Assembly (NCBI GenBank): GCA_034430335.1 | Contig: DAOUES010000369.1 | Span: 1-16,023, forward strand | Source: JAFGOY01 sp034430335 | GTDB taxonomy: Bacteria > Chloroflexota > Anaerolineae > Aggregatilineales > UBA3940 | Direction: 5' to 3' | Length of the DNA: 16,023 nucleotides | Part shown: piece after piece, positions 6,553-13,807 of the stretch | Position numbering within the stretch: position 1 is the first letter of the stretch | Layout: every line of letters begins with the position of its first letter | Notes under the pieces: model-generated | Seen by the model: the letters and a program-made list of their open reading frames with translations, nothing else | Databases searched by the model: none | Told to the model about the DNA's origin: nothing | Made by a program: the position numbers and the translations under genes

Positions 6553-8220
6553 TCAGGCGAGGCGCGAGGCGACTGCCGCGACAATCGGGGTTGGCCGACC
6601 GTCTTCGGTGCGCCAGACGTGATCGATCGACCCACCGGCTGACGAGATCGTCTCGGCGAACGCCGCCCCTATCCCCGGCTCGGTTTGCAGGTGACGATAA
6701 TACTGGAGATACTGGCTTCCCTTTTGATGCAGCCCGACACCGGGCGATGGACTGCTGAACCCGGTGATCATCAACAGTTTGTCGGCCCACCCGTCAAGAT
6801 AACGCTGATAGGACAACCCACCTTCGGACGTAAACAGGTCAGCTTCGCTGCGCCAGTAACAGCGGCAGCCGATCCAATCGGCGTGGCGAACGGCACCTTC
6901 GGCACCCTCCAAAAACGCTTCATCGTCAAAACGGATGCCTGAAATCGACGGGCCGGGATAGAGCGCGGGCCAGCCGAAACGCCCTTCGGGGAACTGCGGG
7001 CGGAGCAGGCCGACCACTTCGAGGAACCACTGGCCGAACTCGCGGCCATTCTGCCAGGTTACACCATAGCCCTGGGCGGTGAGGTTCGGCGAATCGTGCA
7101 CCTCGAAATAGCGCACACCCTGCGAATAGAATCGCCAGATATGGTTATCGACGATATCGGCGAAACGCGCCGCCGAAACCGGCCCGCCGCTCAGATCGGC
7201 GGATAGCTGGACGACGATCAGCATGTCACGTTTGATCTGGCGGGCGCGGGTAACATCCTCGCTGGGATGGTTGGTGGTCATCTTGATGGCTTCAACACGG
7301 GCCGCCCTGACGACTTCCCAATCGGCATCTTCCATCGGCCCACCCTGGCGAGCGACTATACCGACAAGCGCTTTGTCGTAGGTCCAGGTCTCATCGTATC
7401 GAAAGTGCGCGGTCCGTTCGGCGGTCTTTTTTACCAGGTAGGGCGTCGGATCGATGATATCGTGGGGGAAATTGGTTTCACCGGAGGCGGTCGCCCCTTC
7501 TTTCTTGAGCGTCAGGTGAAGGTGGCTGCCCGACGAGTTGCCGGTGCTGTCGGCGAGGCCGATCATATCACCGGCTTTGACATTCTGGCCGGAATGGACG
7601 AGCGCCTGGTTGAGATGCGCATAGATCGTCTTGTAGCCATCGCGGTGGCGAATCCTGACGTGAATGCCGTACGGCTCGCCGCCGGTGCCGTTGTGAACGC
7701 GGTAGACTTCACCATCGGCGCAGGCATAGACAAAGCTGTTCATCGGGGCACGGATATCAAGCCCTTCATGGCCGGGCAGCCCCCACCGGCTGTAGAGATC
7801 GGGGTTGGCGGCAAAGGGCTGGGTGATCGACTGGTAGTCGGTAGGCCAGATCAACGAAAAATCGGCGGCGGTGATTTCTGACGCGGGCCGGGGATCGGCG
7901 TCACCGTAGCAGCGATTGTCGGCGATGCGACCGGCGAGGATCGTATGTAACTGTAACGGGTTTGTTACATCGACAACATCGAGCGGCACCTGTGGGGCGT
8001 TCCCGGCAAACCATTCTCCGACCGGATCGTAATCGGGATATGCGCCCGGCACGTCGACGACCGTGATCACCTGATCGGGGCGATGGAAATCCGCAGCGTT
8101 TTCGGGCCTGGGCGTCACCGATACGTGGAAATGCAGCGCATAATCCCTGACCGCCTGCACCCACTCCCAATAATCCTGCGCCGGCAGTAAAATGATCTGA
8201 TGCCTGGGGCCATCGACCAT
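6553..8220 (-). CDS. M23 zinc peptidase fused to a degenerate glycoside-hydrolase-like barrel
   Basis: M23 (LytM-type) peptidases cut peptide cross-links in peptidoglycan. This 555-residue protein has an unassigned first 120 residues. The M23 domain covers about 125-262 with every active-site residue present: His151 and Asp155 in HEGLDI, His202 in YAHL, His233 and His235 in HLHL. Residues about 275-555 resemble a clan-A glycosidase TIM barrel, but the acid/base motif NEP reads DSP (VHDSPNL 374-380) and the ITEF nucleophile strand reads ITGF (485-488). Both catalytic Glu residues thus appear lost, suggesting sugar binding rather than cleavage. No signal peptide or anchor is visible, which is odd for a wall enzyme. 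The ATG at 8220 follows AGAAGGG at about 9 bases. It lies 227 bases after the kinase gene on the same strand. The M23 part is confident; the barrel is inferred. Confidence 0.85.
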   Translation of the reverse strand: MVDGPRHQIILLPAQDYWEWVQAVRDYALHFHVSVTPRPENAADFHRPDQVITVVDVPGAYPDYDPVGEWFAGNAPQVPLDVVDVTNPLQLHTILAGRIADNRCYGDADPRPASEITAADFSLIWPTDYQSITQPFAANPDLYSRWGLPGHEGLDIRAPMNSFVYACADGEVYRVHNGTGGEPYGIHVRIRHRDGYKTIYAHLNQALVHSGQNVKAGDMIGLADSTGNSSGSHLHLTLKKEGATASGETNFPHDIIDPTPYLVKKTAERTAHFRYDETWTYDKALVGIVARQGGPMEDADWEVVRAARVEAIKMTTNHPSEDVTRARQIKRDMLIVVQLSADLSGGPVSAARFADIVDNHIWRFYSQGVRYFEVHDSPNLTAQGYGVTWQNGREFGQWFLEVVGLLRPQFPEGRFGWPALYPGPSISGIRFDDEAFLEGAEGAVRHADWIGCRCYWRSEADLFTSEGGLSYQRYLDGWADKLLMITGFSSPSPGVGLHQKGSQYLQYYRHLQTEPGIGAAFAETISSAGGSIDHVWRTEDGRPTPIVAAVASRLA

Positions 8221-8300
8221 ATCCGATCACCCTTCTTCAACAGAGATAGATTTTCGACTGTTAAGCACAACCGGGCAGCATCACAGAACATCGTGGTTCC

Positions 8301-8438
8301 CTGCCCTTACCCCTAAATGCCCCTCGTGTGAATTGGCTCACCAATTTACAGAAGCGCTCGGCTTTGGGCGTGAAGGCCGCCCCCCTCTGTCGCTGCGCGA
8401 CATCTCCCCCCGCTGGGGGGCGATCGGGTTGGCGCAGA
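8301..8438. repeat. Composite of two intergenic repeat types, including nested-hairpin copy 2
   Basis: Bases 8301-8329 (CCCTGCCCTTACCCCTAAAT and on) are a decayed relative of the 6336/13723 repeat. Bases 8381-8436 are a copy of the nested-hairpin family: CCCCCTC, stem TGTCGC-TGC-GCGACA (8388-8402), then CCCCCC (8406-8411) pairing with GGGGGG (8415-8420), then CGATCGGGTTGGCGCAG, shared in part with 10794-10810. The gap 8221-8447 separates the kinase and M23 genes; I see no strong promoter in it. Confidence 0.7.
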
Positions 8439-8447
8439 CTGAGACGA

Positions 8448-9917
8448 CTACCACTGGAAGACCATCGTGACACCGTCACGGCCAAAGGTCAAAACGTCAC
8501 CGTTGACCAGTTCCTGGCGGCCCCCCTGGGCCAGACGCCGACCGTTGACATAGGTGCCGTTCATGCTTTCCAAATCCCAGACGATATAGACACCATCACG
8601 CTCCAGGATACGCGCATGGGAGCGCGAACTGCGCTTTTTAACATCGAGCGGCGTCAGGTCAATATCGACAAAGATTCCGCGCTGGTGATCGTCGCGCCCG
8701 ATCAGTATATTGCTGGTCGCCAATTCGAAAACTTCACCCGATTGATCGACCAGAGCCGGGCAGGGCTGCTCCCCGGCGAGGCGATAGGGAACCGGCCCAG
8801 GAGCCAAGTCTTCATCAAGAAGAGAACCGACATCCTGATACGACCCACCTTCCGACATCGGCGTGATCAGCGGGCCGTCAATCGACGGGTATTCGACGCC
8901 AACTTCTTCGGCATAGCCCACGCCCAACTCTTCGACATCGGGGGGAACGGCTGACGGCGTACCGACGGACGTCCCGTAATCGTCAATGCCGGAAGGGACG
9001 TCACCGGCAAAGACGGCATCCTGCCGGGCAATCTGCTCTTCGCGGGGCTGAATGGCAATTCTCTGTTCAAAGTCGACCGACCAGCCGCCGCTGGCGTCGA
9101 CCGCCGAGCGAAGCGCATCGGCCAGATCGCCGGCCCTGGCGAAGCGGTCTTCGGGGCGCTTTGCCATTGCCTTCGAGACCACCGCGTCGACCGCCGGTGG
9201 AACGGTGGGGTTGTATTCGAGCAGAGATGGCACCGGGTGCTGGATGTGCATCAATATCTGGACGATGGGCGTATCAGCCGAATAGGGAACATGCCCGGTG
9301 ATCGTCTCGAAGAGAGTGACGCCCAGCGCGTAGACATCGACCTGGGGGGTGACCTGCCCCGGCATCGACTGCTCAGGGGCCATATATGCAGGCGTACCGA
9401 CAATACCGCTGCCGGTCAACTGGGCACTGCGGTCGCGCAGCTTGGCGGTGCCGAAGTCCATCAGGTAGGCGTTCCCGGCGGCGTCGAGCATCACATTGCT
9501 GGGTTTGAGATCACGGTGAATGATGTTACGGGCATGGGCGTGATCAAGCGCGTCGGCGACCTGGGAGACGATCCTGACCGTCAATTCAGTCGAAACAGGC
9601 CCTTCCTGGCAGCGCTCACGAAGCGTACCCCCGTCAATATAGCGCATGACAATATAGGGGACTCCGTCCTGCTCGCCGAAATCGTAGACCGGGAGAATAT
9701 GGATATGCTCCAGGCGAGCGGCGACTTCGGCTTCCTGGCGAAAGCGAATCATGAAGGTATCGTCGTGTAAGAAGCTGCTAGGCAAGACTTTGATGGCAAC
9801 CACACGGTTGACAGCGGTTTGAATACCGCGATAAACCGTCGCCATGCCGCCTTTTCCGATGACCGTCTCTATCTGGTATGCACCAAGCTGCTTACCCACA
9901 AGGGGGTCTTCTGGCAT
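8448..9917 (-). CDS. Serine/threonine protein kinase with C-terminal FHA domain
   Basis: This 489-residue protein joins a Hanks-type kinase (about 14-272) to a phosphothreonine-binding FHA domain (about 390-489) through an acidic, low-complexity linker. Kinase marks are the glycine loop GKGGMATVYRG (21-31), ATP-binding Lys43, catalytic loop HRDLKPSNV (134-142, Asp136), DFG (154-156) and APE (180-182), so it should be active and of the RD type. The activation segment has several Ser and Thr residues. FHA marks are IGRDD (406-410), SRSHARI (431-437) and NGTYVNG (453-459). There is no membrane helix or PASTA repeat, so it should be cytosolic and may bind its own phosphorylated form or substrates. 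The start ATG follows GGGAGAAG by about 5 bases. The M23 fusion gene lies downstream on the same strand, a possible but unproven target. Confidence 0.95.
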   Translation of the reverse strand: MPEDPLVGKQLGAYQIETVIGKGGMATVYRGIQTAVNRVVAIKVLPSSFLHDDTFMIRFRQEAEVAARLEHIHILPVYDFGEQDGVPYIVMRYIDGGTLRERCQEGPVSTELTVRIVSQVADALDHAHARNIIHRDLKPSNVMLDAAGNAYLMDFGTAKLRDRSAQLTGSGIVGTPAYMAPEQSMPGQVTPQVDVYALGVTLFETITGHVPYSADTPIVQILMHIQHPVPSLLEYNPTVPPAVDAVVSKAMAKRPEDRFARAGDLADALRSAVDASGGWSVDFEQRIAIQPREEQIARQDAVFAGDVPSGIDDYGTSVGTPSAVPPDVEELGVGYAEEVGVEYPSIDGPLITPMSEGGSYQDVGSLLDEDLAPGPVPYRLAGEQPCPALVDQSGEVFELATSNILIGRDDHQRGIFVDIDLTPLDVKKRSSRSHARILERDGVYIVWDLESMNGTYVNGRRLAQGGRQELVNGDVLTFGRDGVTMVFQW

Positions 9918-9956
9918 ATCTCTTCTCCCAAAAACGGGACTCGTTATTCATCACCT

Positions 9957-9964
9957 GTTATAAC
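9957..9964 (-). promoter_or_regulatory. Possible -10 box (TATAAC) upstream of the kinase gene
   Basis: On the minus strand TATAAC lies in the 8-bp palindrome GTTATAAC, about 40 bases before the kinase ATG. No convincing -35 box is at the right distance. The rest of 9918-10213 holds a repeat fragment and the + strand promoter at 10151. Confidence 0.3.
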
Positions 9965-10047
9965 ACAGTATGCCTAACGATAAAAGTACGAAACCGGCCC
10001 GGCGGCGGGGTATTTGGGAGCCGTATGCAGGAATAGATCGCTGCATT

Positions 10048-10071
10048 CCGGCGCTGAAACACCGGGCTAAA
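10048..10071. repeat. REP-like fragment linking copies at 759 and 15678
   Basis: The left half CCGGCGCTGAA is identical to 759-769. The right half CACCGGGCTAAA is identical to 15678-15689. This copy therefore looks like the more complete member of a small family, with the other two as half copies or chimeras. Confidence 0.5.
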
Positions 10072-10150
10072 GTGGGGATCGGGCAACCAGGATAGAGCTG
10101 CCGATGCAAAACACACCCAACCATGAATGCGCCGATACAGAGTCGGACTG

Positions 10151-10179
10151 TTGCCGCTCCTACCTCCGCACTGTATAAT
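10151..10179 (+). promoter_or_regulatory. Strong predicted promoter for the zinc-ribbon gene
   Basis: TTGCCG (10151-10156), a 17-base spacer and a perfect TATAAT (10174-10179). The start site should be near 10186, giving a leader of about 28 bases before the GTG start. Confidence 0.7.
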
Positions 10180-10202
10180 GTCGCAAGCCGGATACCGAAT
10201 GC

Positions 10203-10208
10203 AGGAGG
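10203..10208 (+). promoter_or_regulatory. Ribosome binding site AGGAGG deciding a GTG start
   Basis: A perfect AGGAGG lies 5 bases before GTG at 10214. It rules out the ATG at 10199, which would begin before this site, and the still earlier ATG at 10127, which lies upstream of the promoter. Confidence 0.8.
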
Positions 10209-10213
10209 CAAGC

Positions 10214-10735
10214 GTGCCAGTTAACCTAGGGCTTGACTTTCAACAATTAAGTGGAACACTGATCGCGATTATTTCGATACTCTCAGCGATTGGGATCGCG
10301 GTCTGGATCGCGCTGACGATATGGACCTTCCGGGATATGAAAGCCCGGTCACGGGACACCTTCGGACAGATACTGGCAGCGCTGGTCGTGGCCGTGTTGA
10401 GCATTCCCGGTTTCCTGGTCTACCTGATCCTGCGGCCTCGCGAGACGCTGGCCGAACAATACGAGCGGGCGCTCGAAGAAGAAGCGCTGCTGCAAGAGAT
10501 CGAGAACCGGCTGGTTTGCCCCGGCTGCGGGCACGCGACGAAAGACAACTGGCGCATCTGCCCTTACTGCCACACAAAGTTAAAGAAAGAGTGCACCAAC
10601 TGCGGCGAACTGCTCGACCTGCCCTGGAAAATCTGCCCTTACTGCGAAATCCCACAGATGGAAGAGAGCCGCCCAGCGAGGCATCAGAGGCCGCAGCCGT
10701 ATGTGCCGAGTTTCGACGATATGGGGGGAGAGTAG
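10214..10735 (+). CDS. Small membrane protein with double zinc ribbon
   Basis: From the GTG start the protein has 173 residues. Two membrane helices (about 14-38 and 52-73) with a short basic loop (FRDMKARSRD) between them are followed by an acidic helix (about 78-100). Two four-Cys zinc ribbons come next: Cys102/105/116/119 and Cys127/130/141/144, each pair in a CPxC-like knuckle (CPGCG, CPYCH, CTNCG, CPYCE). The tail is Pro- and Arg-rich. The ribbons should lie in the cytoplasm and may bind protein or RNA; proteins of this layout are common in Chloroflexota but have no settled role that I know of. It is a single-gene unit with its own promoter and a terminator shared with enolase. Confidence 0.85.
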   Translation: MPVNLGLDFQQLSGTLIAIISILSAIGIAVWIALTIWTFRDMKARSRDTFGQILAALVVAVLSIPGFLVYLILRPRETLAEQYERALEEEALLQEIENRLVCPGCGHATKDNWRICPYCHTKLKKECTNCGELLDLPWKICPYCEIPQMEESRPARHQRPQPYVPSFDDMGGE

Positions 10736-10750
10736 TAGGGATATTATTAA

Positions 10751-10812
10751 CGTCCCCCTCTGTCTCCTGCGGAGACATCTCCCCCACAGGGGGCGAGTGG
10801 GTTGGCGCAGTC
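10751..10812. repeat. Nested-hairpin intergenic repeat, copy 3
   Basis: CGTCCCCCTC, then stem TGTCTCC-TGC-GGAGACA (10761-10777), then CCCCC (10781-10785) pairing with GGGGG (10789-10793), then CGAGTGGGTTGGCGCAG. Compared with copies 1 and 2 both arms of the inner stem are changed together, which keeps the pairing. It lies just after the zinc-ribbon gene. Confidence 0.75.
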
Positions 10813-10859
10813 AGATATGGCGGCTTAAAACTCGATCATCAATTAGAAAACGCGCAACG

Positions 10860-10899
10860 AAAAACCGGGTGCCGTCAAGAGAAACGGCACCCGGTTTTT
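10860..10899. terminator. Bidirectional intrinsic terminator between zinc-ribbon and enolase genes
   Basis: A 16-bp perfect stem, AAAAACCGGGTGCCGT (10860-10875) with its complement (10884-10899), encloses an 8-base loop. On each strand the hairpin ends in five T, so it can stop the enolase transcript (minus) and the zinc-ribbon transcript (plus). It lies 25 bases after the enolase stop. Confidence 0.92.
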
Positions 10900-10924
10900 G
10901 ATTCTATCGAGTATGGAGACAGCC

Positions 10925-12214
10925 TTACCGGCTGAGATTGGTGAAGGCATCCAGGCCGGGATAGACGGCGCTGTCGCCGAGGCTTTCCTCGATGCGCAGG
11001 AGCTGGTTGTACTTGGCAACGCGGTCGCTGCGGGCAGGCGCGCCGGTCTTGATCTGCCCGGCGTTGAGGGCAACGGCAAGGTCGGCAATGGTCGAGTCTT
11101 CCGTTTCGCCGCTGCGATGGGAGATCACCGCCGTCCAGTGGTGGCGCTGGGCAAGTTCGACAGCAGCAATTGATTCGGTCAGCGAGCCGATCTGGTTGAC
11201 CTTTGTCAGCAGCGAGTTGCAAGCCTTCAGCGAGATGGCCTTCTTAACACGCTCGACGTTGGTCACCAGCAGGTCATCACCGACGATCTGGATTTTGTCA
11301 CCCAGTTTTTCCTGCATCAGGACGAAGGAATCCCAGTCGTCTTCGGCGAAGCCGTCTTCAATCGAGATGATGGGGTACTTTTCGACCCAATCGGCATAGA
11401 AATCGACCATCTCGGCACCGGTCAGCTTGCGGCCTTCGGTCTTGAGGTCGTAAAGACCATCCTCGTAGATTTCGCTGGCAGCGGGGTCGAGGGCGATCAT
11501 GATCTGCTCACCGGCTTTGTAACCAGCCTCGGCAATCCCCTTTAGGATTACTTCAATGGCGGCGGCGTTGGTCGGCAGGCTGGGGGCGAAGCCGCCCTCG
11601 TCGCCAACCGTCGTGCGGTGGCCCTCGGCCTTCAGAACGCGCTTCAGGCCCTGGTAGACCTCGGCGCACCAGCGCAGCGCTTCTGCGAAGCTAGACGCAC
11701 CCACAGGCATGATCATGAACTCCTGCAGGTCGGTGCTGTTGGCGGCATGCTTGCCACCGTTGAGAATGTTCATCATCGGGACGGGGAGCACATGCGCATG
11801 GACACCGCCGAGGTACTGGTAAAGTGGCAGGCCGCAGCTATCGGCGGAGGCTTTGGCGACGGCAAGCGAAGCACCCAGGATCGCGTTCGCGCCGAGGTTC
11901 TCCTTGTTGGGCGTTCCGTCCAACTCATCAACGAGCAGGGTGTCGATGCCGATCTGGTCGGTCGATTCCATGCCGATCAGCGCCTCGGCAATCGGGCCGT
12001 TGACGTTGGCAACGGCTTTCAGAACACCTTTGCCGCCATAGCGATTCTTGTCGCCATCGCGCAGCTCCAACGCCTCGTGGACGCCCGTCGACGCGCCGGA
12101 TGGCACAATCGCCTGGCCTACCGAGCCATCAATCAGAAAAACCTCAACTTCTACAGTCGGGTTGCCACGAGAGTCGAGAACTTCGCGCCCGTGGACATAT
12201 TCAATAACGGCCAT
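10925..12214 (-). CDS. eno: Enolase (phosphopyruvate hydratase)
   Basis: Enolase interconverts 2-phosphoglycerate and phosphoenolpyruvate in glycolysis and gluconeogenesis, as a cytoplasmic magnesium enzyme. The 429-residue protein is of normal bacterial length. The SGAST lid loop is at 39-43, catalytic Glu206 in GDEGGFAP, the magnesium ligands Asp243, Glu286 and Asp313, catalytic Lys338 in LLTKVNQ, and the SHRSGETED signature at 365-373. The ATG at 12214 is preferred over the in-frame TTG at 12223, because AAGGAAG on the minus strand directly abuts that TTG but lies about 9 bases before the ATG. It has its own predicted promoter (12238-12267) and ends at a strong terminator. Nothing unusual was seen in the coding part. 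Confidence 0.98.
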   Translation of the reverse strand: MAVIEYVHGREVLDSRGNPTVEVEVFLIDGSVGQAIVPSGASTGVHEALELRDGDKNRYGGKGVLKAVANVNGPIAEALIGMESTDQIGIDTLLVDELDGTPNKENLGANAILGASLAVAKASADSCGLPLYQYLGGVHAHVLPVPMMNILNGGKHAANSTDLQEFMIMPVGASSFAEALRWCAEVYQGLKRVLKAEGHRTTVGDEGGFAPSLPTNAAAIEVILKGIAEAGYKAGEQIMIALDPAASEIYEDGLYDLKTEGRKLTGAEMVDFYADWVEKYPIISIEDGFAEDDWDSFVLMQEKLGDKIQIVGDDLLVTNVERVKKAISLKACNSLLTKVNQIGSLTESIAAVELAQRHHWTAVISHRSGETEDSTIADLAVALNAGQIKTGAPARSDRVAKYNQLLRIEESLGDSAVYPGLDAFTNLSR

Positions 12215-12237
12215 TGGATTCAACTTCCTTTCAAAAA

Positions 12238-12267
12238 ATCATAATGGGAGACTGAAACGACAGTCAC
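12238..12267 (-). promoter_or_regulatory. Predicted enolase promoter
   Basis: On the minus strand GTGACT (12267-12262), an 18-base spacer and TATGAT (12243-12238). The start site would lie near 12231, giving a short leader that still holds the ribosome site. Confidence 0.5.
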
Positions 12268-12336
12268 ACCGATTTGGTTGATCGATTTTGCCCGGTGCTT
12301 TGAAAGGTGAGTTTCTGTATTTATCATTGGTCGATA

Positions 12337-12362
12337 GGGCGACCGCAAGGGTCGCCCCTACA
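12337..12362. repeat. GGGCGACC hairpin repeat, second copy
   Basis: GGGCGACC (12337-12344), loop GCAAG, GGTCGCCC (12350-12357), then CCTAC. It matches 780-805 apart from one loop base. It sits in the 398-base divergent gap between enolase and mnmA, so it cannot be a simple terminator there. Confidence 0.8.
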
Positions 12363-12538
12363 CCCCGGTTCTTAACCGGAGACAGTCATACAGCTTCCTA
12401 CCTGACTGGCACCAGGTTTACAGCACAAGCCCATCGCTGCCGCACAAATGATATTCCAACAGGCGGTGTGAGACAAGTATTTATACGAAATCGGCGAGTA
12501 GTGGGGCGACTGCCATGTACCCCCCTACTCCGGGAACA

Positions 12539-12568
12539 TTGACCCGGCAGATTGTGGTAAGCTACAAT
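12539..12568 (+). promoter_or_regulatory. Predicted mnmA promoter
   Basis: TTGACC (12539-12544), an 18-base spacer and TACAAT (12563-12568). The start site would be near 12575, with a leader of about 38 bases. Confidence 0.6.
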
Positions 12569-12612
12569 CGAAACAAACGAACGACAACTGTGGAGCACAC
12601 TGAAACCAGGCT

Positions 12613-13704
12613 ATGACCGGACAGAAAGAACGCATCATCGTCGGGATGAGCGGCGGCGTCGACAGCGCGGTCAGCGCCGCGCTGCTCGTCGAGCAGGGTT
12701 ACGATGTCATCGGCGTGATGCTTCAACTGTGGCGCGACAGCGACACAAACGGGAGGTCGTCGGAACATCACGAAGCGATCAACGAACATATCCGGGATTT
12801 GAAGCAGATCACCCAACAGATCGGCATTCCGCTGGAAATCATCAATGCACGCGATCTGTTCTTGAGGAGGGTGGTCGAGCCATTCGTCTGTGGCTACGAA
12901 CGGGGGATCACCCCCAACCCCTGTCTGACCTGCAACCCGCAGTTGAAGTTCGAGCGGCTACTGGAAGAAGCCCGGTTCTGGGGCGCGGCAAAAGTCGCGA
13001 CCGGGCACTATGCGCGAATACGACCCAACGAAAACGGCAGCGTCAGCCTGTGCAAAGGACGCGACCCGCACAAGGATCAGAGCTACGTTCTGGCGCTGAT
13101 CCCCCAGGAGATGCTTCGAAAAGTGGCGCTGCCGCTGGGCGAATACACCAAGGACGAGGTCAGAGAATACGCGCGGCAGCACGGGATACAGGTCGCCGGG
13201 AAAACCGAGAGCCAGGATTTGTGCTTCATCGCCGATGGGAACTACCGGGAATTCTTGAGGTCAAAAGGCATCAAAAACAGCCGCCCCGGACCGATCAGGC
13301 TAAACAGCGGAGAGATCATCGGGGAGCACACCGGGCTGCCGGATTACACGATCGGGCAGCGAAAAGGGATCGGGATCGCCTGGGCCGAGCCGCTGTACGT
13401 GATCGCAAAAGACATCGGGACCAACTCGCTAATCGTCGGGATCCGCAGCGAACTGGGAAGCACCTCGATCACCGTCAGGGATGTAAACTGGATATCCGGT
13501 TCGCCGCCGGACAACACAATGCGCGTCGAGGTCAAGATCAGATACAAGGCCGAACCCACTCTGGCCTCAGTTGTGCCGGTTGGATACAACCGGGCCGACG
13601 TGCGGCTGGAACACCCCCTGGACGCCATCACACCCGGACAGGGCGCGGTCTTCTACCAGGGTGAGGTGGTCATCGGCGGCGGGATCATCGCGGGGAGTGG
13701 CTGA
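12613..13704 (+). CDS. mnmA: tRNA-specific 2-thiouridylase MnmA
   Basis: MnmA puts sulfur on position 2 of the wobble uridine (U34) of Lys, Glu and Gln tRNAs, using ATP and a persulfide relay. This 363-residue protein is of normal length. The PP-loop SGGVDSAV (13-20) binds ATP. NPCLTCNPQLKF (102-113) holds catalytic Cys107, and SQDLCFI (200-206) holds the second catalytic Cys204. The central GHYAR (131-135) and KDQSYVL (154-160) motifs are also typical, and the C-terminal beta-barrel ends about 357. The ATG at 12613 places the PP-loop at the usual distance but has only a weak ribosome site. A single-gene unit, divergent from enolase. No nearby cysteine desulfurase was seen. Confidence 0.97.
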   Translation: MTGQKERIIVGMSGGVDSAVSAALLVEQGYDVIGVMLQLWRDSDTNGRSSEHHEAINEHIRDLKQITQQIGIPLEIINARDLFLRRVVEPFVCGYERGITPNPCLTCNPQLKFERLLEEARFWGAAKVATGHYARIRPNENGSVSLCKGRDPHKDQSYVLALIPQEMLRKVALPLGEYTKDEVREYARQHGIQVAGKTESQDLCFIADGNYREFLRSKGIKNSRPGPIRLNSGEIIGEHTGLPDYTIGQRKGIGIAWAEPLYVIAKDIGTNSLIVGIRSELGSTSITVRDVNWISGSPPDNTMRVEVKIRYKAEPTLASVVPVGYNRADVRLEHPLDAITPGQGAVFYQGEVVIGGGIIAGSG

Positions 13705-13722
13705 TCACCCCACTGTAAAACC

Positions 13723-13799
13723 TTTTTCGATCCGGCCCTCACCCCTAAATCCCCTCTCCCTCATGGCGAGGGGACTTAAACCCCTGATTGGAAAATGCA
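13723..13799. repeat. Dispersed intergenic repeat, copy 2 (57 bases identical to 6336-6392)
   Basis: Bases 13723-13779 are identical to 6336-6392, and further similarity runs to GGAAAATGC at 13790-13798. Hairpin arms are TCCCCTC (13750-13756) and GAGGGGA (13768-13774). It starts 19 bases after the mnmA stop in another convergent gap and ends about 9 bases before the prepilin peptidase stop, so it may act as the shared transcript end. Confidence 0.85.
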
Positions 13800-13807
13800 A
13801 AGTTATT

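Noticed and set aside
6428..6790. Minus-strand frame ending in a hydrophobic stretch (GVIVLIGIGSLMVVKK)
   Set aside because: It overlaps the end of the M23 fusion in another frame and its tail comes from the hairpin repeats, so chance is more likely than a small membrane protein or frameshifted tail.
7267..7881. Plus-strand open frame of 204 codons
   Set aside because: It is opposite the M23 domain, whose active-site residues fix the true strand.
8328..8954. Plus-strand open frame of 208 codons
   Set aside because: It crosses a repeat and the antisense of the FHA domain; no family resemblance.
3251..10812. CRISPR array made of the C-rich hairpin repeats
   Set aside because: Copies are kilobases apart with genes between them, no regular spacers, and no cas genes.
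12215..12223. Enolase start at TTG 12223
   Set aside because: The ribosome site abuts this codon with no spacing, while ATG 12214 has correct spacing and fits the family N terminus.
12729..13664. Plus-strand open frame of 311 codons inside mnmA
   Set aside because: Arg-, Gln- and Gly-rich frame-shifted reading of mnmA, which carries all catalytic motifs in the other frame.
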